DNA of 64,000 nt. Origin: Chalara sp. BL73. Taxonomy: Eukaryota; Ascomycota; Leotiomycetes; Helotiales. Where the stretch lies: NCBI GenBank assembly GCA_918026815.1, contig CAKJVC010000075.1:372001-436000 (forward strand). The letters run 5' to 3'. Position 1 is the stretch's first letter. Each line of letters starts with the position of its first letter. Position numbers and translations under genes: made by a program. This document shows positions 46,977 through 58,448 of the stretch, one piece after another. The notes under the pieces were generated by a model that was not told the DNA's origin, made no database searches, and saw nothing but the letters and a program-made list of their open reading frames with translations.

Positions 46977-48268
46977 ATGTCGGCAAACTCGTTTCATGCG
47001 GGTGAGGTCAGAAAAGCCGTACGGAAGTTCTCTCATCGACGACCCCACCATAAATCGCGAAATGGGTGTACGCTTTGTAAACATCGGAAAATAAAGGTGC
47101 GGTTATAGTTGCAAGTTCTTTTCTGCAATAAGTTGAGGATCAATATGGCTGATCAATTCGGATATAGTGCGATGAGCAGCAGCCAGAATGCTTTAACTGC
47201 GTCGCAAAATCATTGTCCTGCAGTTTCAAAGCTGCTCCTACTTCGATCTCTCTATCCACTCCTATTGCACCTGCTGAGACTGGTAGCCCAAGCACCATCT
47301 TCAGTACTCAGTCAGTCTCGCAATCACCCCTCCAAAATATCGAGCACCATAGTCTGAACGTAGCTGATTTAGAATTGCTGCATGTTTACGATACATCAAC
47401 TTCTTATACCCTCGGAAACGTGCCGGGCTACCAGAGCTTTCTTCGGATTCATGTTCCACGGATGGCGTTTTCGCATAACTTCCTTCTGCATAGCATCCTG
47501 GCAATATCTGCCTTACATCTGTCATTCCTCAGGAAGGACTTACAACCTTTATATGTGTCCCGGGCAACATATCATCAAAATGCGGCACTACGGATAGCAA
47601 CTCCTCTGCTGAACAATTCTGGTTGTGATTATGGAACCATTGGACCCCCACTTTACATGCTCTCCAACATATGTACGTTCTTCACGCTTGGCATAGGTCC
47701 TCAAACAGGAGATTTCCTGCTTTTCGGAGACAAGGGGATTTCACAATGGCTAGTAATCTTTCGGGGTGCTAGATCCATCTTGGAATCCTCAAATTATGCG
47801 CTGCTCAAACATAGCGATCTCTCCCCAATGTTTTCTCTATTCGTTCCACGAGAAATGCAGCCAACAAACAACATGGGGAACAAGAACATCGAAGAACTAC
47901 GAGAAATGATCGTAGAAGAAGCACACGATCACCATAACTACCCAATATATATGGAAGCTCTTGAAACCCTCTCGAAGTCATTCCTGTCAGTCACAATGAC
48001 AACTGCTGGTACATATCAAGTCCCGTTTCAATCTATTTTCGCCTGGCTTTATCGACTCTCGGACGATTTTGTATTTTGTTTAATTCAGCGCGAACCGATA
48101 GCTTTGGTTATCCTTGCACATTTTTGTGTCTTGCTGAACAGTATCAGTTCATTCTGGTGGATGCAGGGCTGGGTCCATCATCTTATATCAGAGATATACA
48201 ATTCTCTTGATCCAGCTTATCTAATATGGATAAATTGGCCGCTGGAGCAAGTAGGCTGGATACCATAG
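46977..48268 (+). CDS. Zn2Cys6 transcription factor (Upc2-like architecture)
   Basis: Exon 1 (46977-47096) ends inside the zinc cluster; a GT-AG intron (47097-47167) joins it to exon 2. The joined cluster has spacing C-x2-C-x6-C-x6-C-x2-C-x6-C (SRNGCTLCKHRKIK and CDEQQPECFNC), a complete Zn2Cys6 binuclear motif preceded by a basic RRPHHKSR. The rest (about 366 codons in exon 2) is an alpha-helical fungal regulator domain with HNFLLHSILAISALHLSFLR and a C-terminal WVHHLISEIYNSLD followed by WINWPLEQVGW, as in Upc2-like proteins. About 406 residues, nuclear, intact. It may regulate neighbours such as the FAD oxidase or MFS transporter, but only position suggests so. Confidence 0.88.
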
Positions 48269-49238
48269 TTTGTTACACTTTGAATAGTAGCAACTGCCTT
48301 CATAAGGGTAGAAACCCATGGGAGGAGGGTTGTGTCAAGGAGAATAAAACCAAAAATACCGTGGTATATAGAAGCCTATAAGCCTTTTCCGGAAGAGTAT
48401 TCGTTCTGCGTTGGAGTTTGATATGCGGCTTGATTTCGCTATACCATTGTAGGATCTTCCATCTAACTATCTATCCACAATAAAACAGGTTATATACACA
48501 AAGTATGAGCGGGTTCCCGCCCCCTACTATGAACTTACACTTTTTACTTCTGTACTGGGCAATGCTCCGGTTTTGGCAGGCTATGGCCACCGATTTGGAG
48601 CGTAAAGCAGCTGCGAGAGACATACCTCTCCGATAATTGTATATCCTTCCAGGGATTGTATTATCGTTGATGGTGAAACAACGAAGAAATCTCTACATAA
48701 TAAAGCTAAGAGTGGAGTTGCGGAAATCTCCGGTTGTCGTCATATCAGAATCCCCTTCTCGAGTGCCTCGGATTAACATTCTTTTATTTGAATGACTAGG
48801 GAGGCTGCAATTCCTCCGCTATGATTTCTTCTATTAGGCTCTCCATAACGCCGACGGAAATTTGAATCGGAACCTCGCGGCTGTGCACCAAGGCGGCATA
48901 ACTAGCTGTTCACTAAGGATACCACCGAAGAGCCGAACGCTTAGTAAAACGGTTATTTGAGTTATGTTAAAGCAAGAGGAAAAGACGCCGAACACAAGTC
49001 CATGGCGTGGCGATTTTCCATTCCGACTTAGGCCATATTGTACAAACACTCGGTCACTTATGTCGGTGAATGATAGAAAGAATCATAGCATAGGGGGAAT
49101 GCATAAATTCCAGCTTAAACTAGCGCCGATTACAGGTCACTGTTTAATTGAGGTTATTCACAGCACACCAAGACGTATGGGTGAAGGCTCGGATTCAAAA
49201 TTAGTCGTAACAAGGGCCTGATTGCCTTCTATAAGGTT
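48269..49238. other. Intergenic, about 1 kb (convergent genes)
   Basis: 3' flanks of the Zn2Cys6 factor and the MFS transporter. The frame at 48964-49221 shows no family resemblance. Nothing else seen. Confidence 0.5.
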
Positions 49239-50730
49239 TCAGGGGAGCAGCGTGAGGAAAAGCGACTTCGGCTTCTTCCTTCCGACCAAATTCGCGGCAC
49301 ATAAAAATCCAGATCCGACCAGCAAAGCCACTCCCGAAAAAATCTGTGCGTACTCATATGCTCCGCTGTTCATCCGAACTAGTTGCCCAGCAATCGGTGG
49401 ACCTGTCAGCACCGCGAAGCTGACAATTGTAAACACCATCCCCATCCTTGTGCCCGCCATTCTTAAATCGGTCGTCAGAGAACTTAACGTTGCAGGGAAC
49501 AAACTTTGGATTGCGGCACCCATAATTCCATAGATGACAGTCCAAACATATAGGCCACCTTGAGATGTGACCCCCATCCAAGCAAAAGATAGGCCAGAGC
49601 TGACAAGAACGACTGGGATGAGCGTATTTAAGGGGCCAAACCACCGGTCCGCAAAATAGTTCGGGATGGTACGTCCAATTACCCCTACACCATTCAAGAC
49701 AATCAGGAGATTGATAGACTCCGTATACGGGAGGCCAATTATTGACCTTCCAAATGAACCCAAGTAATAATAAGCAAAATATACTCCCCAATAGTTCTGC
49801 GTAACGTTAGCATTTGCTTTTATCTCTCTAGCGGAACATACGAAAAACATCCCCGTCGCGAATAACACGTAAGTCATCTCTTTAAAGCTCTTCCAATCAA
49901 TCAGCGCACCGGTCGTCCTCGGTGGCATTCGGACTTTGATACCAAGATTGCAGATCAAGAATAAAGCTAATTGGACAAACCCTAAAGTCCTCATCGTCCA
50001 AGCAAACCCGATCTTTGGAAGCAATTGTTGCACCATGGCTGGAAATACCATTCCGCCGGTGGCAGCGCCTGCCGCCGCAATTCCTATTGCCAAGCTCCTT
50101 TTCTTAGTGAAGTACGTGCTTAACAAGCTCATGCTCGGGCAAAACAAACACCCATTTCCTAATCCACAGCAAACTCCTTGAGCAAGGAAGAGTTGCCAGT
50201 ATTTGGTAGATAAGGCGCTCATAAAAAGCCCGAGGACCGCAAGAAATGAACCTGTGAGAAACACTGGCCGGAAATAACCAGCGTCTGTAAGCCTTCCGGT
50301 GAACGTGCCGACGAAAAAGAGAAGAAAAACCTGAACGCTCCCTATCCAAGAGATTTCGCTGGGGGAACGATCGAAGGCCGTTACGTAGTATGTCTGGAAG
50401 ACGCCAAAAGAGTTTATAGAGCCCCATGTATTCATTAGGACGAGATGGCCGAGGCCGGCTTGAATCATATTAGTAGACGGTCTTTACACGCAGCAAATCT
50501 CATGTCACCAACGGGAATCTGCTTTCCCAGCTTCAAGAGCATACCCAACACCGTGGCAGAGAAGAGGAGAGCAAAGACGCACCCTGCACCCAGCCACTCC
50601 ATCCACCGTCAGGAGGCGGGTTTGCCTCCTCCCAACTACCCTTTGTTCTCATTATCCTCAGTTGGACTTCTGAGCCTCTGCCGACCCTTCCTTGCGAAAC
50701 CGCCCCCGAACAGATCACCTCGTCCGGCAT
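49239..50730 (-). CDS. MFS monocarboxylate-type transporter
   Basis: Exon 1 (50583-50730, MPDEVICSG at start) carries the typical cytosolic leader NPPPDGGWSGWVQ. A GT-AG intron (50459-50582, CTACTAAT branch) joins it to exon 2, AGLGHLVLMNTWGSINSFGVFQ. Then come FFVGTFTGRLTDAGYFRPV (loop 2-3), QGVCCGLGNGCLFCPSMS, KRSLAIGIAAAGAATGGMVFP, RTIPNYFADRWFGPLNTL and GPPIAGQLVR. About 455 residues with roughly 12 membrane spans, the usual form for MCT-type (Mch/Esbp6-like) fungal carriers; some export metabolites. A long open frame upstream (50715-51038) might add a further 5' exon but has no homology I recognise. Intact. Confidence 0.9.
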
Positions 50731-53700
50731 CTGGCACCACCCGTTAGGATGTATATCAACATATCCCTTATTCTTGAAAGTTCTTTGTCGGGAGGTGTTT
50801 GCGAGGATTGGATCTCGAGGGCTTTATCGAGCGGTATTGGGGAAGAAATTTGCGCGCCCGTTCCTTTTACCATCACCAAATCGTTCGGCTTTTCCCGGGA
50901 GCCATAAACGAAGTGGGTTTGAATGGCAACGTCTGCTTCGATAGTCGTGTGGTCAATTAGGTATAACATAACAGAATTGGGTTGGACCGGGGGAAGAGAA
51001 GCCATATTCCGATTTTTCGGCATTTCGGAAAGTGTCAATTGTGGTCAACGCAGGTGAATCTTGCTCATTCCCACAAATCGTAAAGCCGGGACGTTTGCTA
51101 AACGCTTGAGATGGTTCGTTTATTTGGTATTGGATTGAAAATGTTATGTGCAATTAGCACCTAATCAGTAATCTAAATCAAGCTTAACCCAGGTTATATT
51201 CCCTATTTCTATGTTCGCTTCTCAATAATGCTTGCCCCGCTGTCCAGGTCGTATCGCATGGCGTATGCTTACCCGTTGGTGCGCCTTACGGTTCACCAGA
51301 ATAGCCCCTACTCAGCGATGGCTTTGGTGGCGAGGGCAACGGCGAACCCCGCCGCCAGCTCTCGATAGCGTACGGTATGGCGCCTGCACGGCTTCATATT
51401 TTCTGTTCTCATTCCTCGGTCTTTCAAAAAAATTAGCGCCGGAACATCCTCCTCGGGGTTCACCGAGATGCAGCGGCTGATCTTCCACTTCCCAGTTGTT
51501 AGGCGCATATTGTCAGAGTCCTGTGGCTACTTTTAGCAACCCCTATCCAAAGTCGTGTATGAAGCCAACTTCAAACTCACAACCCCTTTCAACGACAATT
51601 GCCATTCTGGTATTCGTGATAACCAACGTGTCTTGGTGCTCTGGGTCAGGTCTCCTTTCTCACCGATCAGCGCATGACATGCAAATGCAACCAAGACTTC
51701 TTGGTGCTTCTAGATCAAGTTTACCTTCTCCTTCTGCAATTTCCCCGTAACTTGCTGAGCAGAAAGAAGAGCCGACCTTACTTCAAATTATATTGTACGT
51801 GACTAATCAAATATCAATAAGGTCTCAAATTAACCCTTAAAGGATGTGCCGAAGAAAGGTCTAAAGATAATAAAATGGATTTGCATGGGTAAAAGAAGCA
51901 GGAAAATAAAAGCGCAGCAAGTTATTACGAGGGTTGTGAAGACGCTTTGAGGTACGCTGATAGGGGAGTAAAAAGGCATATTCTGCAGTGTATAGTAGTT
52001 GCCATTAGGGAACAACAAACATATGGTTCACCTAAATATATCAAAGGACCTAACACCAACAAGGATGGAATCACAATAGCGGATTTATGGACTGTCGTTA
52101 CCACTCATAATTCTTAAGGATCGTTTGTCTCAATTCATCGACATTAATTGAAATCCAAAGCCATAGCCCATTCGTGGCGGCGTAGGATTGCTACATAAAT
52201 GGCTGCATGCCTCGGGCACCCTCCAGGCATCACCGATACCCAATTTTCAATCTATCTCCTTGCTAAGCACCAGCACCCACAATCCGACAAAATAGCCCGA
52301 ACAGGACGCGTATAAAACCTCGAAATCTCCCTCCGTGCCTCTCGATATACTAAAAACAGCGTTGGTTGGCGTCCGCAAATCACATTTCCTTTAAACATCA
52401 ACCCCCTATCTCTCGGCATAACTCTTTGCCTCATACTTAGCACTTCGGCTTCTAGAAAAGGTCCGTTTGGTTCCTGGCAAAGCAGCAAGACCGAGACGTT
52501 GGTTGCAGTTCCTGTATCACGATTTGCCGGATCGCTTTTCCACGATCGGCGCCCACCACGAACCGTTTCCGTATATGACCCAAGCGCCAAACCTCCAGCA
52601 TGAGCTCTGTCAGAAGCTAAGGGAGAGCGGGTGAAAGGTATCGTGGGTGTTGGTGATATCTCTACCGGGGCTGGATTTACCATAGTATTCGGAACCGCGC
52701 CACGCCTTGGATGTGCAGATAGATCTTAGGGCAAATCCCGAGTCGACGAACGAGTTGGAAGGGATCCACACGTTGGATTCTCTGATAAACCTTGGGTCGC
52801 TGGCAGTGCTTGGGGGCGATGTATTTGTCTCCTTAGTAGGCCGAGTGCTCTTGGTCGAATTAAAAGCTGCCTCTGGTGAGTTGACCTGAGAAGTAGAGGA
52901 CTGTACTTTGGAGAAAATGGCCTTCTTAATCAAGTCTTAGAGGGGCTTTGAGTCACTATTGATGTTAGACACTATAGTAGAATTCGTGGGTTGCAAAGAC
53001 TGCATAGCTAACTTGAAGACGAAGAGACCAAAGAGAGCTGCTACAGAGGCGAAGGCGATGTGGAAATCCCAGTGAGGGTGTTAGTAGATACCGGTACCCT
53101 TTCTGTAGCTAACCGCGCCTTGTCATATTGTGTGAGCCAGAAATCTCTTTGCTGTCGATAAGTAAACTTTTGTGAATCATAAAGCGATAGGTGTCTTAGA
53201 AAGCTGGCGAAGATATTTACATTGACATGGCCCTAAATTATATAGGAGTCAGCGGCAATGCTAAAACGGTACTTTGGCTAGGCATGAGAATAGGATTATA
53301 TACCAAACCAGAGCGCCTTCTGTTATTTATTTGTCGCTATACGTAAGCTTTTGCAGCGGTCCAAGCTGGAAGCAAGCCAGGGGCTACTTGTGAAACAACA
53401 AATACCAGCACGCTGAGTTCACTTTCACTCAATACTTATCAGCGCATCTTACAAACGAGGTAAACTATTCAGTGATCGTTGCGGGTCAGACAATCGGGGT
53501 TCAAACGAAGAGCATCATAAGGCGTGTGTATGCTTGGCGATATCGCTTAACTCAGGGGCAGCATCTGCACTCCTGAATGTATAGAGAAGTGCACAACGTA
53601 TGGTGCACAACGTATCTATTTATTGCGAGTAAAGTATACAAAGTAGCAGCCATATTGAATAATATGTATGTAAGAAAATGAGGAGATCCCCATGACGATC

Positions 53701-54220
53701 GACAAAAGTATTTGATAACGTTCAATTCATATTTTTGTGACAAACGTAAATGATTTATCCTCCGAAGGACAAGAGCTTATGTCTTTAACTCTTTTCAAAA
53801 GGCTTTATCACGCATTTCCAATCACGTTTAAAGAAAATTATTGTACGATGTGTTGTTTTATGGGATCGGGTCGTTGACCGTCCACTGCCAAGTCGGCTCG
53901 TTCAAGCCGATCCATTCAGCACTCGAGTTCCGAGCCGGTGCGATGAATGACATCCCGGGTCACATCTTATTATCCAAACGCACCATCAATAAGTCTCCTA
54001 CCCCATGCCCTCCTTAGAAAGTTACAGCCATTCATAGGTTCCCATAATTAAAGATGCAAGCACGGAGGAGAACCTCAATATCACGCAATCCCATCCCAAA
54101 ATTTGCTCAACCCCCATTCTTCCACTCTTGCCACTCTTGTCGTATCATCTACATCACAACAACTTCATCTTATATTTTTGTCATATAAAACGCATACATT
54201 TGTGTCTGGAAAAATTGCCC
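50731..54220. other. Gene-poor 3.5 kb
   Basis: I find no convincing gene. The minus frames 52252-52683 and 52610-52933 overlap in different phases; one contains LFLVYREARREISRFYTR, faintly like the VCRESR motif of fungal 2EXR proteins, so they might be a decayed member. Frames at 51232-51750 and 51830-52018 have no match. 53480-54220 is the upstream region of the dioxygenase. Confidence 0.4.
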
Positions 54221-55653
54221 ATGTCGTCCACCGTAACTGAAATCACTCAAGTCACGCCGACGGCACCACCACCTCCCGGCCAGCCGGACATACAATATGC
54301 CCCGGACCACGAGAAGTGGCAAGCCCGGGCCGCGCGCCGGAAGGCAACTGAGGACTTACCGGCGACGTTACCAGATGGGTTTCCCGAGCAGTTGAGCGGT
54401 CCGATGGTTTGGGATGGGAAGACTGTTGCTCAGGAGTATGAATGGGTCTATGCCTTGAATGAGACGCAATTAGCCGAGATCGAAGAGGCCATAAAACATT
54501 TCAAGTGTAAAACTGATCCTTCAACTGTCCTGATTGAAGTTTCTAATAGATCCAATAGCACTGGGTATCTCTCATGCACATATTACGCCCCAGGCTTTCC
54601 CGCTTCCCACTCTCCACCTTGAGCTCCGCCGTCTCAGCGACGAGCTACACAACGGACATGGCTTCTTCGTCATTCGAGGTCTTGATCCCGACGCACATAC
54701 CCGCGAAGAGAACGTCATCATCTACGTTGGGCTCTCCGTGCATATCGCTCCCCAGCTCGGACGTCAAGATCACAAATTCGATGGCCGGCCCGCTGATGTG
54801 CTGCTGGCTCATATTAAGAACCTCAGCTCGTCGAAAGATAATGCTTTCATAGGCAGCCCTGCTTACACGACCGACAAGCAAGTCTTCCATACCGATTCTG
54901 GGGACATCGTGAGTTTGTTTGCGCTGGAGACGAGTGCGCAGGGTGGCGCGAGTAAGATTGCCAGTACGTGGAGGGTGTATAATGAGATCGCGCGCACTCG
55001 CCCTGATTTGATTCGTACCCTGACGCAACCTTGGCCTTACGAGGTGTATGCACTATTTTCTCTTCACTTGAATGCCACTTTTGCTAACGGATTCCAGTTT
55101 TGAAAAAGCAGAGAAACAATATACTCTCCGCCCGTTGATGTATCACTTCCCGGCAACGCCATCTACGCCGGAGCGTATCTCTCTGCAGTATGGTCGCCGC
55201 TACTTCGTCGGGTTCGGTGCGCTCCCTCGCTCATCTGATATCCCACCCATCACCGAAGCGCAAGCTGAAGCTCTCGATACCCTGCATTTCCTGGGCGAGA
55301 AGTTTGGAATCGCAACGGATTTCCAGAAGGGTGATATTCAGTACGTGAATAATCTAAGCTTATTCCACGCTCGGGATGGCTTCAAGGACACCGAAGAGAA
55401 GACGTAAGTTCTGGACCTTTCGTCCTGCCCACGTACGATGTCTTGAATAATATTCAAGATTATCCATACTGATGAGATTGATGCAACAGGAGACATCTTA
55501 TGAGACTATGGCTTCGCGATCCGGAGAATGCATGGCAGACGCCTGATGTGTTGAAGCAAAGATGGGCACAGATTTATGAGGGTATCACGCCTGAGGCTTC
55601 GGTATTGCCTCTGGAACCGTTTATCAGAAGTGCAGGAAACAAAGCTCGGTAGC
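54221..55653 (+). CDS. TauD/TfdA-family Fe(II)/2-oxoglutarate dioxygenase
   Basis: Start ATG 54221 (MSSTVTEITQVTPTAPPPP). Four exons joined in frame by GT-AG introns (donors near 54508, 55046 and 55406). The N-terminal PDIQYAPDHEKWQARAARRK and LPDGFPEQLSGPMVWDG are typical of fungal TauD-like proteins. Metal-binding residues are FHTDSGDIVSLF (HxD, near 54890) and a distal His in NNLSLFHARDGF (near 55360); the 2-oxoglutarate Arg is likely in RHLMRLWLRD. The family includes taurine and alkylsulfonate dioxygenases that release sulfite, and other hydroxylases, so the substrate is open. About 380 residues, no signal peptide, intact. There is no close neighbour within 3 kb upstream. Confidence 0.9.
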
Positions 55654-56605
55654 CCATCGAATTTAAAGCTTTAAAGGAATTGAATATGATGGTAATGCGA
55701 AGGAAAGAGGTATTTGTGTACAAGATGAAATATGCACCACCAAGCAAGAAATACAAATATTCAATTCCTTTTAGCGGGAATGAGATCTAGGTGGAGTATT
55801 GTGTTTGTAATAATCCGAGTTGCCGCGAGGATTTATTGACTGTCTAGGACTTTTTTGACATTTAATAAGTTCAACCAAGGAAGAGAAGGGAGGTTATCAT
55901 AGTAGATTCAGAAGCAGCTCGAAAGGAAGATCCCGATAAGGAAAGATCTGTAGGCCTACCGTTTTCAGGGATCGCGAACTGGCCCATTTTTCATGGACAA
56001 CGGCATACCTCTTGAGGATCTCAAGACAGACAGCAACCATTCCTGAGATCTGGACATAAGTAGAAGATGCCTTTCCAGTTGCTAAAAGCCCTTTGATCAG
56101 AGGGCATGAGTGTTACAGACGTTTGAACAAGCGTACCTTTATGAATTGATCTTGATGTGACAGGAAAGTGGAAATTGCACAATGTTGTCAATATGGTTAA
56201 AAGACATGAAAAAAATAAGGTCTGATAGAGGCTCCCACGAACACTCTTTGTGGTTCCGAAAACAGAAATGACCCTCATGATGCAAAACAGGGAACAGAAC
56301 AGGATACCGGCCAGTGATTTCTGTAGAGCATGGCCATTGTGGAACTTGACGTCCACTCGAATAGCCCATCAGATTCACTGGGTTCAAATACGATATTCCA
56401 ATACACCCCCGGACTTAAGTGAACATTGATAGCCACTGTAGCAGGAAGGAGACAGCAAGAAAAGCAGGAACGCGAGCGGCCCAGAAATCCCAGGCACGAT
56501 ATCTTGGCAGTAAAACATCCCCTCCATCCCCGCCTCTACCATTGAATGAAAACCACCATATCCCTCCAACCACTCGATCAAGAGATTGCACGAGAAAAAA
56601 TAAAG
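55654..56605. other. Intergenic, about 950 bp
   Basis: 3' flank of the dioxygenase and upstream region of tubulin cofactor A. Frames at 56021-56387 and 56384-56682 show no family resemblance. Confidence 0.5.
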
Positions 56606-57096
56606 ATGGCACCGCCTACCCCCCTCGCAATCGCGACGAATGCCCTTCACCGGCTCGTCAAAGAAGAAGCATCATACCATAAAGAGCTCACGCAGCAGGA
56701 GGCGCGTCTCGCGAAGGCGCTCGAAAGTTCCGACGCAGACGAGAACAAGGAGTTTACCTTGAAGCAGGAGGTTCGTGTTCCTCACATTCACATCTCCGCC
56801 TTTTTATGCCTTTCCGCCACGTCTGCGAGAGCTACGATGCGGCGTGCGCGGATCTGCTTGCCCAAAGAGGCCTACGCGGGGTGAATGGAGGGGCGAAGGA
56901 GGCATGGCTAACTGTGGTGCAGAGAGCCGCGATCGAGGAAACGAAAGCCGTGTTCCCGCCTTTGCGGGAGAGGATCGAGGCCGCGACGCAGAAGCTTGAG
57001 GATAAGGTTGCGGATGGGGATGGTGCGCCCGAGGAGGTTGAGAAGGCCAAGGAGGTTATTGCGCTTGCGAAGGAATCGGCCAAGGGTGAGCGATGA
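56606..57096 (+). CDS. Tubulin-binding cofactor A
   Basis: A small all-helical chaperone that holds beta-tubulin during folding of the tubulin dimer in the cytosol. Exon 1 (ATG 56606) reads MAPPTPLAIATNALHRLVKE and KELTQQEARLAKALE, ending LKQE. A GT-AG intron (donor GTTCGT at 56772, acceptor CAG near 56923) leads to RAAIEETKAVFPPLRERIE, QKLEDKV and an Ala/Glu/Lys-rich end. About 110 residues, the normal family size. An in-frame ATG at 56546 would add 20 residues, but MAPPTPLAIAT is the expected start. Convergent with the THO7 gene. Confidence 0.93.
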
Positions 57097-57368
57097 ACCG
57101 TTCCGGCGGATATATGGGTCATGGGCATGGTAGATGTTATGCACGGATGGAGTTTGGGCGCTGAAAACAAGGGAGATACCATCAGTATTTTCGTGAAAGC
57201 GTGGAAGAGAATATGGAGGTACGGGGACAAGGAATGATACCCATAATAGACTGGCCTTCACAAGCAATGATGTAAAGAATCAATATGAAGAAAGGGTATC
57301 TGCGATTTCTATGGTACATTATCTTATACATATGGCCATGGTTCATTGCCACGTGTGTGCAGATGCTA
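57097..57368. other. Convergent 3' spacer
   Basis: A 270-bp gap between the ends of tubulin cofactor A (plus) and THO complex subunit 7 (minus). No feature. Confidence 0.6.
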
Positions 57369-58448
57369 TCATGTGGTGTCCATCTTGTCTTCAGTTTCAT
57401 CCTCAGGGACCTCTCCCTCGCTATCAGATCGGTCATCATCCACAGGTCCATCAACAGTGACCAAAGGCGTTTCCGATACCTCCGCAGATTCAGCCATAGG
57501 TGTATCCACCACGCTATCAACTTTCATGCTCTCATCAGGAGCTGGCACATCTTCCTCCATGCGATGCTCAGTAGGAGCAGGTGATGGCGCTCTGCTATTC
57601 GACCTACTCCCAGCCCTTGAGAGCACACTTGTAACAGCAGATCGAGGCTTCAACCCACCATTTGAATTATCCCCGGTATGTTCATCAGGTCGTGGTGTCC
57701 CATTCCCGCCAGTGTAATTCGGGGTGCGCCCACCATGCTGAGAATCCTCCCCAACCTCTCCATCCTCCTCTCCACCATCCATCCCTTCCCTCCTTTCCAC
57801 TTCTTCCTTTTCATCTCTGATCAACCGCCGCAACTGCATACCCTCCTCTACAATTCTTCCAAACTGCTCCCTCCTCTCCTTCCACGTCTCTCCATATGTA
57901 AGACTCTCCCTCTCAAGCTCCCTGCACTCCTCCTCCAGCTTCAGCAGGTTGATCCGCTGCTCATCCCTCGGCTTCAACGCCTTATTATTCGTGATTTTCT
58001 CCGCCAGCTTATCAAACTTCTTCCTCTGCTCCAGCGTCGCCTTTGCTGCCTCAAGCTGTATCCTCAATTGCGCGGTGCTATCCCTGACCGCCTGCGCCGT
58101 TTCTAGAATTCTCTCCTTGTCGGCCCTGTACCGTTCGCGTTCCTGCTCGTTGCTATTTTGCAAAAACTGGATACGCGCGATGCTCGAGTCGAAGGCTGCG
58201 AAATCGAGCAGGATATCCTCACGGAATTGACGCCGCTCATCTGCGATCTTCTGTATTTCAATTTCTTGAGAGCTTTCTTGGGCGGGATCGGGAGGAGGGG
58301 TTGGGAGTTTGCTAGGTGCTGAGAGAAGAGAGCCAGGTGTGAGGAGGCGTTTCGTGATTCTTTTAAAAGGCTTTTCTTCGACATTGAGAAGGCGCAGCTT
58401 GTGGAGCTCGTCTTCTTCGCGCTGCTCGAGGATCTGGAAGGAGGCCAT
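57369..58448 (-). CDS. THO complex subunit 7 homologue (Tho7/Mft1-like)
   Basis: Single exon of 359 residues. The N-terminal MASFQILEQREEDELHKLRL and KPFKRITKRLL lead into a long coiled-coil region (residues about 65-215, EIQKIADERRQFREDILLDF through ERREQFGRIVEEGMQLRRLI), the Tho7/Mft1 domain. The C-terminal third is disordered: Gly/Asn-rich, RSNSRAPSPAPT, then acidic (DDDRSDSEGEVPEDETED). THO acts in the nucleus, coupling transcription elongation to mRNA packaging and export. Fungal Tho7 proteins commonly have such a tail. Intact. Confidence 0.9.
   Translation of the reverse strand: MASFQILEQREEDELHKLRLLNVEEKPFKRITKRLLTPGSLLSAPSKLPTPPPDPAQESSQEIEIQKIADERRQFREDILLDFAAFDSSIARIQFLQNSNEQERERYRADKERILETAQAVRDSTAQLRIQLEAAKATLEQRKKFDKLAEKITNNKALKPRDEQRINLLKLEEECRELERESLTYGETWKERREQFGRIVEEGMQLRRLIRDEKEEVERREGMDGGEEDGEVGEDSQHGGRTPNYTGGNGTPRPDEHTGDNSNGGLKPRSAVTSVLSRAGSRSNSRAPSPAPTEHRMEEDVPAPDESMKVDSVVDTPMAESAEVSETPLVTVDGPVDDDRSDSEGEVPEDETEDKMDTT

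Noticed and set aside
50715..51038. Minus frame just upstream of the MFS transporter as an extra 5' exon
   Set aside because: No homology to MCT leaders, and a good ATG at 50730 already gives a normal N-terminus.
53490..53510. GGGGTTCAAAC resembling a tRNA B box
   Set aside because: No A box at the right distance upstream.
57678..58230. Leu-rich plus-strand frames opposite THO7
   Set aside because: Shadows of the coiled-coil coding sequence on the other strand.
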